From assembly GCA_043755435.1 (NCBI GenBank), contig JAYUSZ010000091.1:1-64000 (forward strand): a stretch of DNA of 64,000 nucleotides, given 5' to 3'. Position numbers and translations under genes: made by a program. This DNA is from JANXSF01 sp043755435 (GTDB taxonomy: Bacteria > Acidobacteriota > Terriglobia > Bryobacterales > Bryobacteraceae). Below the pieces are notes generated by a model that worked only from the letters and a program-made list of their open reading frames with translations, had not been told where the DNA came from and searched no databases. Every line of letters starts with the position of its first letter. Positions within the stretch are counted from its first letter, which is position 1. Positions 9,151-18,421 of the stretch are shown piece by piece.

Positions 9151-10581
9151 ATGCCGAAGACCCAAGGGCGCGTCATCAGTGTCGCCCCAATGCCACCTGA
9201 AAAATGTGCGTACGCTTTAGCCCGCTATAGCCGCTCACCTGATTCCATTCGTGAGTCCATCGATTGGGTCCGTACCCACGATTCCTCAAAGTTCCTGGAT
9301 AGCTTCTATTTCCAATATGGCCACGCTTCCATCGCCGATCTTGGTCACTTGGTTATCTGTCTGGAAGGGATTTCCGAACTGGCCGCGACAGAGGCGGAAG
9401 ATGAGCAGTTATGGGATGGCCAGGCGAAGTCGTCACGCTATCAGGATTTTGGATCGGCTGGCTTCATCACTCCGCCCGATTTGGATGAAGCGCAAGCAGC
9501 CGCCTATCAATCCGCCGGCGCAGCGTTGCTGGAAGCTTACCGCCATGTGCATGAGCAATCCCTCGAACACTTGAAGGAAAAGCTACCTCGTCCAGAAGCA
9601 ATGAAGGCCGATGCTTACGTTCGCAACATCACTGCCCGAGCCTTCGACGTTGCTCGCTACTTCCTGTTCTGGGGCATCCCAACTAATGTTGGGCAGATCA
9701 CCAGTATCCGCACTTTAGAACGCCAAATCCGCCGTATGAAGGCTTCTGAATTTGCTGAAGTTCGCGACCTGGGTGCCGAGTTAGCCCAGGCATGTGCATC
9801 GGAGCCGGGTTGCTTATGGGACAAGGATGGCAGCCGCGAACCACTGGCCCCGACGCTTGCAAAGTACGTGGACCCGGACGCGCACCTGATCGAATCGCAA
9901 AAGGCGTTGAAGCAATGGGCGTCCCAAAATTTGCCCGAAGCGACTGGCACTGAATTTGGCGATGTGGACTTGTCAAAGCCAACCGACACTCCGGCCGACA
10001 TTGTTGCAACGTTGCTCTATCCAGTAACCAACCGTCCGTTCCGCGAGTTATACGAATGGGCTCGCGGTGTAAGTGCTGCTGTGCGCAAAGAAGTGATCGA
10101 CACAGCGTTGGCTTCGCGCACTCGAGAAGAACTGCTGCGCGGATTTCGTGGTGGCTTGTATTGTTACGACATGGTGATGGATACCGGAGCTTATCGCGAC
10201 TTTCATCGGCACCGGCGCTGTCAACAGTACCGCCAGTCGTATGAAGGGAACCTGGGTTACGATACACCGAGCGTAATTGGGGAAGCCGGGTTAACGGATT
10301 ACTATCGCACAGCAATGGAATCCGCCTGGAGTGCGATGCGCCAACTGCCTCACCCAGCGGCGCAGTATCTATTGCCGTTTGCGGGGAAATCGCGGTTCCT
10401 TTTCAAAATGGATTTTGCTGAGGCTGAGTATATTTCCAGATTGCGCAGCGGAGTGAAGGGGCACTTTAGTTATCGAAATATTGCCTGGCGAATGAAAGAG
10501 GAGATGGAGAAATTGGAGCCGGAATTGGGTAGGCTGATTGAGGCGACCCCGCCGTGGGTGGAGGATCCGCTGGTGCGGTAG
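9151..10581 (+). CDS. thyX: flavin-dependent thymidylate synthase, long two-domain form
   Basis: The 476-residue protein carries the ThyX signature RHRRCQQYRQSYEG in its second half. ThyX methylates dUMP to dTMP with methylenetetrahydrofolate and FAD/NADPH. Typical ThyX is about 220-250 residues. Here the first half (FQYGHASIADLGHLVICLEGIS, then SSRYQDF) resembles a second ThyX-like fold that has lost the RHR motif, so only the C-terminal half has the visible signature. The start ATG has no obvious Shine-Dalgarno and lies 38 bases from divergent dut, which makes its substrate. A tandem or fused ThyX of this length is a known variant in some phyla. Confidence 0.93.
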   Translation: MPKTQGRVISVAPMPPEKCAYALARYSRSPDSIRESIDWVRTHDSSKFLDSFYFQYGHASIADLGHLVICLEGISELAATEAEDEQLWDGQAKSSRYQDFGSAGFITPPDLDEAQAAAYQSAGAALLEAYRHVHEQSLEHLKEKLPRPEAMKADAYVRNITARAFDVARYFLFWGIPTNVGQITSIRTLERQIRRMKASEFAEVRDLGAELAQACASEPGCLWDKDGSREPLAPTLAKYVDPDAHLIESQKALKQWASQNLPEATGTEFGDVDLSKPTDTPADIVATLLYPVTNRPFRELYEWARGVSAAVRKEVIDTALASRTREELLRGFRGGLYCYDMVMDTGAYRDFHRHRRCQQYRQSYEGNLGYDTPSVIGEAGLTDYYRTAMESAWSAMRQLPHPAAQYLLPFAGKSRFLFKMDFAEAEYISRLRSGVKGHFSYRNIAWRMKEEMEKLEPELGRLIEATPPWVEDPLVR

Positions 10582-10609
10582 TTTTCCGGTGCTTCTATTC
10601 TTCGGTAGA

Positions 10610-10812
10610 AATTGAAACGCGCTCATATAACCCTGCGTCTTCGACCATTTACCAATGCGGTTTAGAGCGTCGTGGCGGCGTTGCGCCTTCGCTCGATGAT
10701 CAAGAACAAGAGTGACAGCCTCCTCCACGAGTTTGCCCGCAGTACGAAATTGGCCCGCAGCAATTTGCTGTTCAATTTGAATCGAAAGGTGCTCGGGCAA
10801 ATGGATTGTCAT
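10610..10812 (-). pseudogene. ParD/CopG-like antitoxin remnant
   Basis: From the ATG ending at 10812 the minus strand reads MTIHLPEHLSIQIEQQIAAG and LVEEAVTLVLDHRAKAQRR, a ParD-type ribbon-helix-helix N-terminus. After about residue 55 the frame loses protein character and runs antisense into thyX until 10369. This suggests an antitoxin whose 3' end was lost. No intact toxin partner lies beside it. Confidence 0.5.
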
Positions 10813-10841
10813 ATGCGATTCCTAATCAATATTCCAGCGCA

Positions 10842-10901
10842 GTCATTGATGCCCGTGTTTTGGTCAACTTTTCCCTTTGCGACACGCTACTCCGAATCGC
10901 G
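10842..10901 (+). pseudogene. fragment of a PIN-domain toxin
   Basis: The plus strand encodes VIDARVLVNFSLCDTLLRIA, which matches the N-terminal strand and helix of PIN-domain toxins (VLDANVL....RDTLLRLA) including the first acidic residue. Nothing recognisable follows. It lies just beyond the ParD-like remnant, in the opposite orientation, so both are probably leftovers of toxin-antitoxin loci. Only about 20 residues support it. Confidence 0.35.
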
Positions 10902-10966
10902 GGTTGTTTGAACCGAAAAACGTGGAAGGCGATTGGAGCGGTCGCCAATAATGGCAAGGCCTGGGA

Positions 10967-12151
10967 TCAACTGCTGATCAGCGCCAAGTAACTTACTAAG
11001 TGCGATTCTGCGGAATACAACGACAGCCCTCCGGCTGCTCCGGCATTTCCGTATTCGATGGCTAATTGTGGATCGGCGTCTAGCTGGTCCAATAATCTTC
11101 CAAACCCTGAAGGTTCATCCACCACCCAACCACCGCCGGTAGACTCCACGATTTCAGGCAATGCGCCATAGCCGGAAACCACAACTGGAGTCGATTGTTG
11201 GATGGATTCCAGCGCCGTTAATCCAAAGGTCTCCCAGCATATTGAAGGCACAAGAGTGGCACGTGCATTGGCATAGAGGGAAGCAAGATTGAAATGCGCT
11301 ATTCTGCCCAGGAATTCAATATTTGGCGACCCTTCCGCGATACGCCGTAGTTCTCCTTCGAAGTTACCCACGCCAGCAATCTTCAGCCGCCGCTTAGGGT
11401 TTTCCTTGAAAAATGGGAGAACGTTTTGAATGCCTTTATACTTTTCCAGCCTTCCAGCAATCAAGTAATAATCCCGATTCCCCGTAACCGATACCTTCGC
11501 GGTTGCGGTTAGAAAATGAGGCAAAACGCACGGATTGATTCCCATCAATTCCCGATACTTGTTTGCCACAAATATGCTGGGAGCAAGGAATGCATCAATG
11601 TTGTCCAGCCCGCTTGAAACCTTGCCATTCGATCTCCACAACTGCGGAGGCCGGCCATGTTTCAACGTGCAGGAATAACAGTGCCGATCGATACAAACTG
11701 CTTCGTTGTCACGAAACAGAATACTGGTTGGGCAGGCCAGCCAATATTCGTGGAGAGTCATCAATCGCACGCCTTTGCCGAGTGGCAGGGCTCCTGATCC
11801 GCCGATCAGGGAGAGGTTGTGCCAATGGGTGACGTCGAAATCCTGTTCAAGAATCTGCTTCAGCTTCGCCTGCTTCCCGAAAGGCTGGCCGGTGAGGTGA
11901 GTGGCGATCGGCGAAAAGGCTCCAAACGGCGAGGACAGACGATGAACCACAACCCTTGAATCCACCGGATAAGCTGATTCTTCCACTTTTCCACGAAGCA
12001 GCTGAAAGCTGTCGTCGCAACAAACAACTTCCACGTGGTGGCCAGCATTCACCAGCAGATTCGCCAGGTTGGCGACGAAAATCGCATCACCACCAAAGTG
12101 CTTGGGGGGGAAGAAGGTGGTGATGAGACAAAAGCGAAGGCGGCGAGCCAT
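10967..12151 (-). CDS. glycosyltransferase family 4
   Basis: The product (about 394 residues from the ATG ending at 12151; an ATG at 12214 is possible) shows a GT-B fold. The N-terminal domain opens with RLRFCLITTFFPPKHFGGDAIFVANLANLL. The C-terminal nucleotide-binding half has YLIAGRLEKYKGIQNVLPFF, IEFLGRI and the acidic EX7E-type stretch PSICWETFGLTALESIQ. GT4 enzymes transfer sugars from nucleotide donors in polysaccharide or glycolipid synthesis. A cysteine-rich insert (CIDRHCYSCTLKHGRPP) in the middle resembles that of some cell-surface GT4 enzymes. It stands alone, so the acceptor is unknown. Confidence 0.93.
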   Translation of the reverse strand: MARRLRFCLITTFFPPKHFGGDAIFVANLANLLVNAGHHVEVVCCDDSFQLLRGKVEESAYPVDSRVVVHRLSSPFGAFSPIATHLTGQPFGKQAKLKQILEQDFDVTHWHNLSLIGGSGALPLGKGVRLMTLHEYWLACPTSILFRDNEAVCIDRHCYSCTLKHGRPPQLWRSNGKVSSGLDNIDAFLAPSIFVANKYRELMGINPCVLPHFLTATAKVSVTGNRDYYLIAGRLEKYKGIQNVLPFFKENPKRRLKIAGVGNFEGELRRIAEGSPNIEFLGRIAHFNLASLYANARATLVPSICWETFGLTALESIQQSTPVVVSGYGALPEIVESTGGGWVVDEPSGFGRLLDQLDADPQLAIEYGNAGAAGGLSLYSAESHLVSYLALISS

Positions 12152-12340
12152 TCTTGCAATTGTAGCGCCCCTTCTCTTAACTGCAGTTCGCTTAACGTTC
12201 TTAACACTTTTCATATCATCATTTAACAGAACTTTGCGTTGATCCGCCTACTTTGCCAATACACTGGGCAAGTGGGTAACCTTCCCTGGAACGGGAGCAC
12301 CTTAAACCTTGTCTGAAGTTCTCTAAAATAGGAGCAACGT

Positions 12341-12709
12341 ATGCGATTACAAACTATTGTTTTGAGCATTTTGATGGCAGCCTCGGCGCTGGCCGGTGAT
12401 GTAACGGGCAAATGGACCGCCACCATGCAAGGCCGCAAAGGCGGACAGGCCCGCGAAGTGGTATACAACTTCAAGGCGGACGGCGATAAACTGACAGGGA
12501 CAACCACTGGCATGGGTGGCCAGGAAATTGCCATTACCGACGGCAAGATCAAAGGTGATGAAATCTCGTTTACAACGAAGGTTGAGTTCAACGGAAACAG
12601 CATGGTGATGATGCACAAAGGCAAGATGACTGGTGATGAAATCAAGTTTTCACAAACCCGTGAAGGTGCTGAGCAAGCCCGTGAGTTCACTGCCAAACGT
12701 GCCAACTAA
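12341..12709 (+). CDS. small secreted protein, lipocalin-like
   Basis: The 122-residue product has a good ribosome site (AGGAG, 7 bases before ATG) and a signal peptide (LQTIVLSILMAASALAGD). The mature part is beta-rich with repeating strand pairs: GKWTATMQGRKG, VVYNFKADGDKLTGTTTG, IAITDGKIKGDEISFTTKV and GKMTGDEIKFSQTR. This matches short uncharacterised lipocalin-like proteins abundant in Acidobacteria. It lies 50 bases upstream of the TonB receptor operon and may or may not be part of it. Confidence 0.85.
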   Translation: MRLQTIVLSILMAASALAGDVTGKWTATMQGRKGGQAREVVYNFKADGDKLTGTTTGMGGQEIAITDGKIKGDEISFTTKVEFNGNSMVMMHKGKMTGDEIKFSQTREGAEQAREFTAKRAN

Positions 12710-12759
12710 CTTCCAAACTAATAAATACCCATCCGCAAAAAATAGGTCAATCGAACAAA

Positions 12760-15700
12760 GTGCTTCTCCGAATTTTACTTACCTCCTGCCTGCTAACTTG
12801 CAGTTTGCTGAACGCTACTGAGCAGCGTGGAATCGTCAAGGTGAATGGTTTACCCATTCCCGGAGCGACGGTGACCGCCAAGATGGGGGAGCAGACGATT
12901 GCCACGTCCACGGATGAAGCAGGAGTCTATTTATTTCCAAATCTTACGCCGGGAGAGTGGGTGATTGAGGTGGAAATGATCGGGTTCACTGGTGCTGTGA
13001 AAACCATCACAATGGGTGCCGATACTCCTCCGGCTCTGGATTTGGATATGAAAGTTGGCAAGGGCCGAGTTGTGATTGCGGCTGCCAAACCAGTTGTTGG
13101 CCCAACACCTCAGCCCTCCAGGGAAGCCGCAAATCCAACCGAGGTAGCTAAGCCTTCAGCGACCCAACAGGCTGCGAACCGTCCCCAACGTGGTGGACCA
13201 GGAACTGCCGGTGCTGGTGCAAGAGCCGGGCAAGGCGGTCGACCCGGAGCCTCTGGTCAAGGTGGTTTTCAGAGATTGGAGTTGGAGCAAACAGCAGGGC
13301 AGAATGAAGTGCAGGCTGCATTGAACGCAGCTGAAATGCCGCAACAACAGCAGCAGGATCTTTCTCAAAATGCCAACGAATCTTTTCTGGTGAACGGGAG
13401 TTTAAGTAGTGGTTTAACCTCTCCTGATCGCACTGATGACTCATTTGGACGCATGGCGGAATTTCGCCCAGGTTTTGGTGGACCTGGTGGTCCCGGAGGC
13501 ATTGGCGGTGAAGGCGGTGCGGGGGGTGAAGGCGGTGGCACAGGCTTTGGCGGACCCGGCGGCGGTCGAGGTGGACCTGGCGGTGGACCTGGCGGAGGAG
13601 GACCTGGTGGAGGCGGATTCGGTGGTGGTGGAGGCGGATTTGGCGGAGGCCCCGGCGGTGGTCGAGGAGGACCCGGCGGTGGTCGTGGCCCTGGTGGTCC
13701 CGGTGGACCGGGTGCACGTGGCCCACGCGAAGGTCAACGCGGAGGCCCTCCGGGCGGCACATCCAGATTCGGCAATCGTGGAAATCGTGGACGTGATGGC
13801 TTCCACGGTGGTGCGTCCTTCTCGTTCCGTGATTCAGGATTAGACGCCAAGTCGTATTCGATCAGCGGACAGGAAATTGCCAAAGCTAATTATTCCGTTA
13901 GTCGTTTCAATCTGACCGGTGGCGGAGCGCTTCGCATTCCTCATGTGTTCACCGACGAGAAAACTTTCATCTTTGTGAACTACTCTGGTACACGTTCCAA
14001 GAACCCCTACGACAACATTGCCACGTTGCCAACCGCATTGGAACGTAGCGGTGATTTTTCACAATCTATCGCCCGTGGGGCTGTTACCATTTACGATTCC
14101 CTTTCCGGGTTGCCGTTTGCCGGGAACAAAATCCCAGCTACTCGAGTTAGTCCAGCGTCAAAGGCTTTACTCACTTTGATCCCTTTGCCGAATCAGCCGG
14201 GCAATTTGCAGAATTATCAGATCATCTCCTCCGTTCCTTCCAATTCCGACAACCTGGGCCTGCGTCTTAGCCGCAGCATCACAACCAAGGATCGTCTGGC
14301 AGGTTCTTACAATTTTCAACATCGCAATGGAGCCAATCAACAATTGTTGGGCTTCACCGATACATCCACCGGCAACGGTATGAGCTCCGATCTTACCTGG
14401 ACCCACAACATTGCTCGAGGGCTGATCAATAACGCACGCATGACGTTTTCACGCAATTCCAGCAACCTAATCCCTTACTTTGCGTTTGGCAGAGATTGGG
14501 CACGCGACGTGGGCATTGCGGGCACTTCCACCGATCCGCGTAACTTCGGGCCTCCCAACCTTTCCTTCACTAACTTTGGTGGACTTAGTGATGGATCAAA
14601 CAGCCGCAATGTAAGTCAGACCTTGGGCCTGGGTGATAGTTTCACGTGGGCGAAGGGCAAACATACGCGGGCATTCGGGTTCGATTTCAGGCGGATTCAA
14701 AGCAACAGCATTACCGATTCCAATGCTCGTGGTACTTATGCATTCTCTGGCATCGGCACCAGCGCCTTCGACGCAAACGGGCTTTCGGTGAACGGCACAG
14801 GGTTCGATTTCGCCGACTATCTCTTAGGACTTCCGCAGTCCAGTTCCATTCGTTTCGGCAGCGGTGATATCTATTTCCGCAGTTCGTCCTATAGTGCTTA
14901 CGTCAACGATGATTGGCGCTGGCGCTCTAATTTGACCATCAATGCCGGGCTGCGCTACGAATACTTGACGCCCTTGCAGGAAAAGTACGGACGCATGGCG
15001 AACCTTGATGTGGCTCCAAACTTCCTGGGCGTCGCAGTTGTAACGCCGAACATTCCTGGCCCTTATACAGGTGCCTTCCCTTCAGGATTGGTCAATCCGG
15101 ACAAGAACAATCTGGCACCAAGAGTGGCCATTGCCTACAAGCCTCTTAAAGGCAAGTCCACGCTGGTTCGAATTGGATATGGCATGTACTACAACGGGTC
15201 GGTGTACAATTCAGCAGCCAATCGCATGGCGCAGCAGCCGCCCTTCGCCAAGACTTTCTCAGTAAACACAACCACTGCCCGGCCGCTGAGCATCGCCAAC
15301 GGGTTTACGCAGGTGGTATCGCAGCAGATTACGAATACTTTTGCTATTGATCGCAATTATATTGTTGGTTACGCCCAAACCTGGAACTTGAATATTCAAC
15401 AAAGCCTGCCATGGTCCAGCACCATGGAAGTGGGTTATGTGGGAACCAAGGGAACTCGCTTGGACGTGCAGCGATTGCCGAATCGTGCCGCTCCTGGATC
15501 GCCTCTAACTTCTGAGCAGCGCCGGTTGATTGGCAATGCAACAGGATTCACCTTCGATAGTTCTGACGGAAATTCTATCTATCATGCGGCCAATGTTCGA
15601 GTAACTCGCCGCTTCCGCCGAGGTTACTCAGCCGAGGCTCAATACACTTTCTCAAAATCAATTGACAACGCATCTGCCGTTGGCGGTGGTGGTGGGTCAG

Positions 15701-16275
15701 TTGTGCAGGATAATAATAATCTTGCGGCTGAACGTGCAGTGTCTACCTTTAATCGTCCACATAGCTTGCGGACCAACTGGATGTATACACCATTCAGTTC
15801 CCAAACCAGCAGGGCTGCGACGAGCAAGTGGCTAAAGGATTGGCAGATCAGTGGTGGAGCTAATATTCAATCGGGCTCGCCGATGACTGCGATTGTATTG
15901 GGGAATCGCTCCGATGCTGGTGGCACTGGTGCAGTCGGCAGCAGCCGTGCGGATGCAACTGGCTTGGCCGTTGATTCTGGAACAGGATTTTTCAATCTTG
16001 CAGCGTTCACTCTGCCGCCCGCCACCCGCTATGGAAATGCTTCGCGCAACACCATTACTGGCCCAACACTTTTTGTGATGAACGGCAGCGTTGGACGCAA
16101 CATTCGCTTTGGCGATACGCGCCGCAGCTTAGACCTCCGAATGGAAGCCAACAACATTCTGAACACAGTTACGATTAACCGTTTCGGAACCACAGTAAAT
16201 GCTTCCAACTATGGCGTGGCCTTAAACTCCGCCAATATGCGCACCATGACTTTGAATGTGAGGTTCCGGTTCTAA
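12760..16275 (+). CDS. TonB-dependent receptor with long Gly-rich insert
   Basis: This 1171-residue outer-membrane protein starts at a GTG. A signal peptide (LLRILLTSCLLTCSLLNA) is followed by a carboxypeptidase-regulatory beta-sandwich (residues 22-105: KVNGLPIPGATVTAKMGEQ, AGVYLFPNLTPGEWVIEVEM). Next is a Pro/Ala/Gln linker, a Gly-Pro-Arg low-complexity stretch at about 239-325, and a receptor-type barrel ending NMRTMTLNVRFRF. The usual plug is reduced to short segments around the insert (QDLSQNANESFLVNGSLSSGL). Its stop overlaps the ATG of the next gene by one base, so the two are translationally coupled. Substrate unknown. Confidence 0.9.
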   Translation: MLLRILLTSCLLTCSLLNATEQRGIVKVNGLPIPGATVTAKMGEQTIATSTDEAGVYLFPNLTPGEWVIEVEMIGFTGAVKTITMGADTPPALDLDMKVGKGRVVIAAAKPVVGPTPQPSREAANPTEVAKPSATQQAANRPQRGGPGTAGAGARAGQGGRPGASGQGGFQRLELEQTAGQNEVQAALNAAEMPQQQQQDLSQNANESFLVNGSLSSGLTSPDRTDDSFGRMAEFRPGFGGPGGPGGIGGEGGAGGEGGGTGFGGPGGGRGGPGGGPGGGGPGGGGFGGGGGGFGGGPGGGRGGPGGGRGPGGPGGPGARGPREGQRGGPPGGTSRFGNRGNRGRDGFHGGASFSFRDSGLDAKSYSISGQEIAKANYSVSRFNLTGGGALRIPHVFTDEKTFIFVNYSGTRSKNPYDNIATLPTALERSGDFSQSIARGAVTIYDSLSGLPFAGNKIPATRVSPASKALLTLIPLPNQPGNLQNYQIISSVPSNSDNLGLRLSRSITTKDRLAGSYNFQHRNGANQQLLGFTDTSTGNGMSSDLTWTHNIARGLINNARMTFSRNSSNLIPYFAFGRDWARDVGIAGTSTDPRNFGPPNLSFTNFGGLSDGSNSRNVSQTLGLGDSFTWAKGKHTRAFGFDFRRIQSNSITDSNARGTYAFSGIGTSAFDANGLSVNGTGFDFADYLLGLPQSSSIRFGSGDIYFRSSSYSAYVNDDWRWRSNLTINAGLRYEYLTPLQEKYGRMANLDVAPNFLGVAVVTPNIPGPYTGAFPSGLVNPDKNNLAPRVAIAYKPLKGKSTLVRIGYGMYYNGSVYNSAANRMAQQPPFAKTFSVNTTTARPLSIANGFTQVVSQQITNTFAIDRNYIVGYAQTWNLNIQQSLPWSSTMEVGYVGTKGTRLDVQRLPNRAAPGSPLTSEQRRLIGNATGFTFDSSDGNSIYHAANVRVTRRFRRGYSAEAQYTFSKSIDNASAVGGGGGSVVQDNNNLAAERAVSTFNRPHSLRTNWMYTPFSSQTSRAATSKWLKDWQISGGANIQSGSPMTAIVLGNRSDAGGTGAVGSSRADATGLAVDSGTGFFNLAAFTLPPATRYGNASRNTITGPTLFVMNGSVGRNIRFGDTRRSLDLRMEANNILNTVTINRFGTTVNASNYGVALNSANMRTMTLNVRFRF

Positions 16276-18416
16276 TGAAACCAATTGCTGTATTAACCGC
16301 GTTTGCTGTATTGATGCAGGGCCAACAAGCCCAGCCTCCCGCACAGCAGACATCGAAACCGCCGTTGTTTGCAGAATCGGTGACTAAGTTTTCTGTTGGG
16401 ACGAATTTGGTTGTAATCAATCTGGATGTGCGCGATAAAAACGGCAAGCCGGTGGAGGGCCTGAAGGCCTCGGACTTCACGTTGACCGAAGACGACAAAG
16501 CTCAGAAAATTTCTATTTTTGAATATCAACAGTTGGAAACGGAACCATTGCCCGCTGCGGAACCGGAACCTGTCAAGCCTGCTATTGCCCCGGCTACTGC
16601 TGCGCCCAAGCCAACGGCAAAACCACAAATTACGCCCTCTGCGCCTGGGGAGATGCGTTACAAAGATCGGCGGCTAATGGTGATGTTCTTCGATTTTTCC
16701 GCCATGCCGCAGGAAGATCAGATTCGCGCACAAGCTGCGGCACTGAAGTTTGTGGATACGCAGATTACCCCTGCAGACATGGTTTCCATTATGACCTTCG
16801 CGACGAAGTTGCAAGTAGTGGAAGATTTCACAGCTGACCGTGACAAGCTTCGGGCCACCATCAAAGGGTTTCAAATTGGCACTGGTAGTGAACTGGCGGC
16901 CGATGGATTAACCGGTGCCGACAGTGAAGAAGACAACAATTCCGCATTCAGCGCCGATGAATCTGAGTTCAACGTTTTTAATACAGACCGGAAGCTAAGT
17001 GCCTTAGAGTCGGCCGCAAAAATGTTGGGGTCCTTGCCGGAAAAGAAGGCCCTGGTTTATTTCACAAGTGGTGTTAGCAAGACCGGTATGGAAAACCAAT
17101 CACAACTTCGCGCCACCACCAATGCCGCAGTAAAGGCCAATGTTTCGTTCTATCCAATTGATGCCCGCGGCTTGGTAGCCAGTGCTCCGGGAGGCGACGC
17201 AACCAAGGGAAGTTCGCGCGGCAGTGGAATGTATAGCGGCAGCACACAAAGCGGAAATCGTGACAAAGCCAATGGCTCGCAGGAAACCCTTGTGACGCTG
17301 GCCGGCGATACCGGCGGCAAAGTGATGCTGGATAATAACGATCTGGCGCTGGGTATTCAGCAGGCGCAAAAGGACGTTTCCAGCTATTACATTGTTGGCT
17401 ACTATAGCGCCAACGAGGCGCTGGATGGCCGGTTCCGCCGCATCAAAGTGAAGTTCAACGATCCTAAGATGACGGCCAAGATCAACTATCGCTCCGGTTA
17501 TTTCGCAGGCAAGCAGTTCAAGAATTTCAGTTCCTCGGAAAAAGAACGTCAGTTGGAAGAAGCCATTTTGTTGGGCGATCCCATGACGGAGTTGCCAATT
17601 GCACTGGAAGTGAATTTCTTCAAAATGGGCAAGCTCAGCTATTTTGTTCCGGTTGCCGTGAAAATCCCCGGCTCAGCCATGGAAGTGAACAAGAAGGGTA
17701 CCGACGAAAAGACAGAGCTGGATTTCATTGGCCAGATTCGCGATTCGAAAGGCAAGATTCAAGGGTCCGTGCGCGACATGATTTCCGTAAAGTTGAAGGG
17801 CGATGAAGCCACCAGCCTCACCAAGCGCAACCTGCAGTACGATTCCGGTTTCACACTGCCGCCGGGAGATTACACCATCAAGTTTCTGGCTCGGGAAAAC
17901 GTTTCTGGAAAGATGGGTACGTTTGAATCGAAATTCAATATACCCAACCTCAGCACGCAAACACAGTGGCTGAATACCAGCTCTGTGATCTGGTCTAACC
18001 AGCGCGAACCCATGTCAGCATCTGTCGCCTCAGTTGAGAAGAACAAGAAGCTGATGGCTGCCCACCCGTTGATTCAAGATGGCCAAAAGCTGGTGCCAAG
18101 CATCACGCGTGTTTATCGCACCAATCAGAATCTATACGTTTACACCGAAGTGTACGATGCAGGGTTGGAACCCGGTTCGAAGACGCCCGACGTGATGGCA
18201 TCCTTGAGTTTCTTCCAGGGAAAAGTGAAGACATTCCAAACCGGGCAAGTTCGTGTGCAGGCAGTTTCAGCCACTCGCAACCACATGGTTCCTGTGCGGT
18301 TTGAAATTCCGCTGGCTGGATTGAAGCCAGGGAATTACACATGCCAGGTGAACTTGGTGGATGAGGTTGGGCAGAAGTTTGCCTTCTCTCGCTCGCCAAT
18401 GGTTTTGGTTAAATAG
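16275..18416 (+). CDS. VWFA-related acidobacterial domain protein
   Basis: The 713-residue product begins in the overlap with the TonB receptor stop. It has a signal peptide, then the acidobacterial VWFA-related pattern: FSVGTNLVVINLDVRDKNGK, VEGLKASDFTLTEDDKAQ and a von Willebrand A-like fold from RRLMVMFFDFSAM (a degenerate MIDAS, Asp then Ser but Met for the second Ser) through ALVYFTSGVSKTG and SFYPIDARGL. The C-terminal third is beta-rich (GDYTIKFLAREN, GNYTCQVNLVDEVG). Members are secreted or periplasmic and uncharacterised. The coupling suggests a partner role for the receptor. Confidence 0.92.
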   Translation: MKPIAVLTAFAVLMQGQQAQPPAQQTSKPPLFAESVTKFSVGTNLVVINLDVRDKNGKPVEGLKASDFTLTEDDKAQKISIFEYQQLETEPLPAAEPEPVKPAIAPATAAPKPTAKPQITPSAPGEMRYKDRRLMVMFFDFSAMPQEDQIRAQAAALKFVDTQITPADMVSIMTFATKLQVVEDFTADRDKLRATIKGFQIGTGSELAADGLTGADSEEDNNSAFSADESEFNVFNTDRKLSALESAAKMLGSLPEKKALVYFTSGVSKTGMENQSQLRATTNAAVKANVSFYPIDARGLVASAPGGDATKGSSRGSGMYSGSTQSGNRDKANGSQETLVTLAGDTGGKVMLDNNDLALGIQQAQKDVSSYYIVGYYSANEALDGRFRRIKVKFNDPKMTAKINYRSGYFAGKQFKNFSSSEKERQLEEAILLGDPMTELPIALEVNFFKMGKLSYFVPVAVKIPGSAMEVNKKGTDEKTELDFIGQIRDSKGKIQGSVRDMISVKLKGDEATSLTKRNLQYDSGFTLPPGDYTIKFLARENVSGKMGTFESKFNIPNLSTQTQWLNTSSVIWSNQREPMSASVASVEKNKKLMAAHPLIQDGQKLVPSITRVYRTNQNLYVYTEVYDAGLEPGSKTPDVMASLSFFQGKVKTFQTGQVRVQAVSATRNHMVPVRFEIPLAGLKPGNYTCQVNLVDEVGQKFAFSRSPMVLVK

Positions 18417-18421
18417 AACAC

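Noticed and set aside
13148..13806. His/Arg- and Thr-rich frames opposite the Gly-rich region
   Set aside because: They arise from the repetitive GGN codons of the TonB receptor insert read in other frames.
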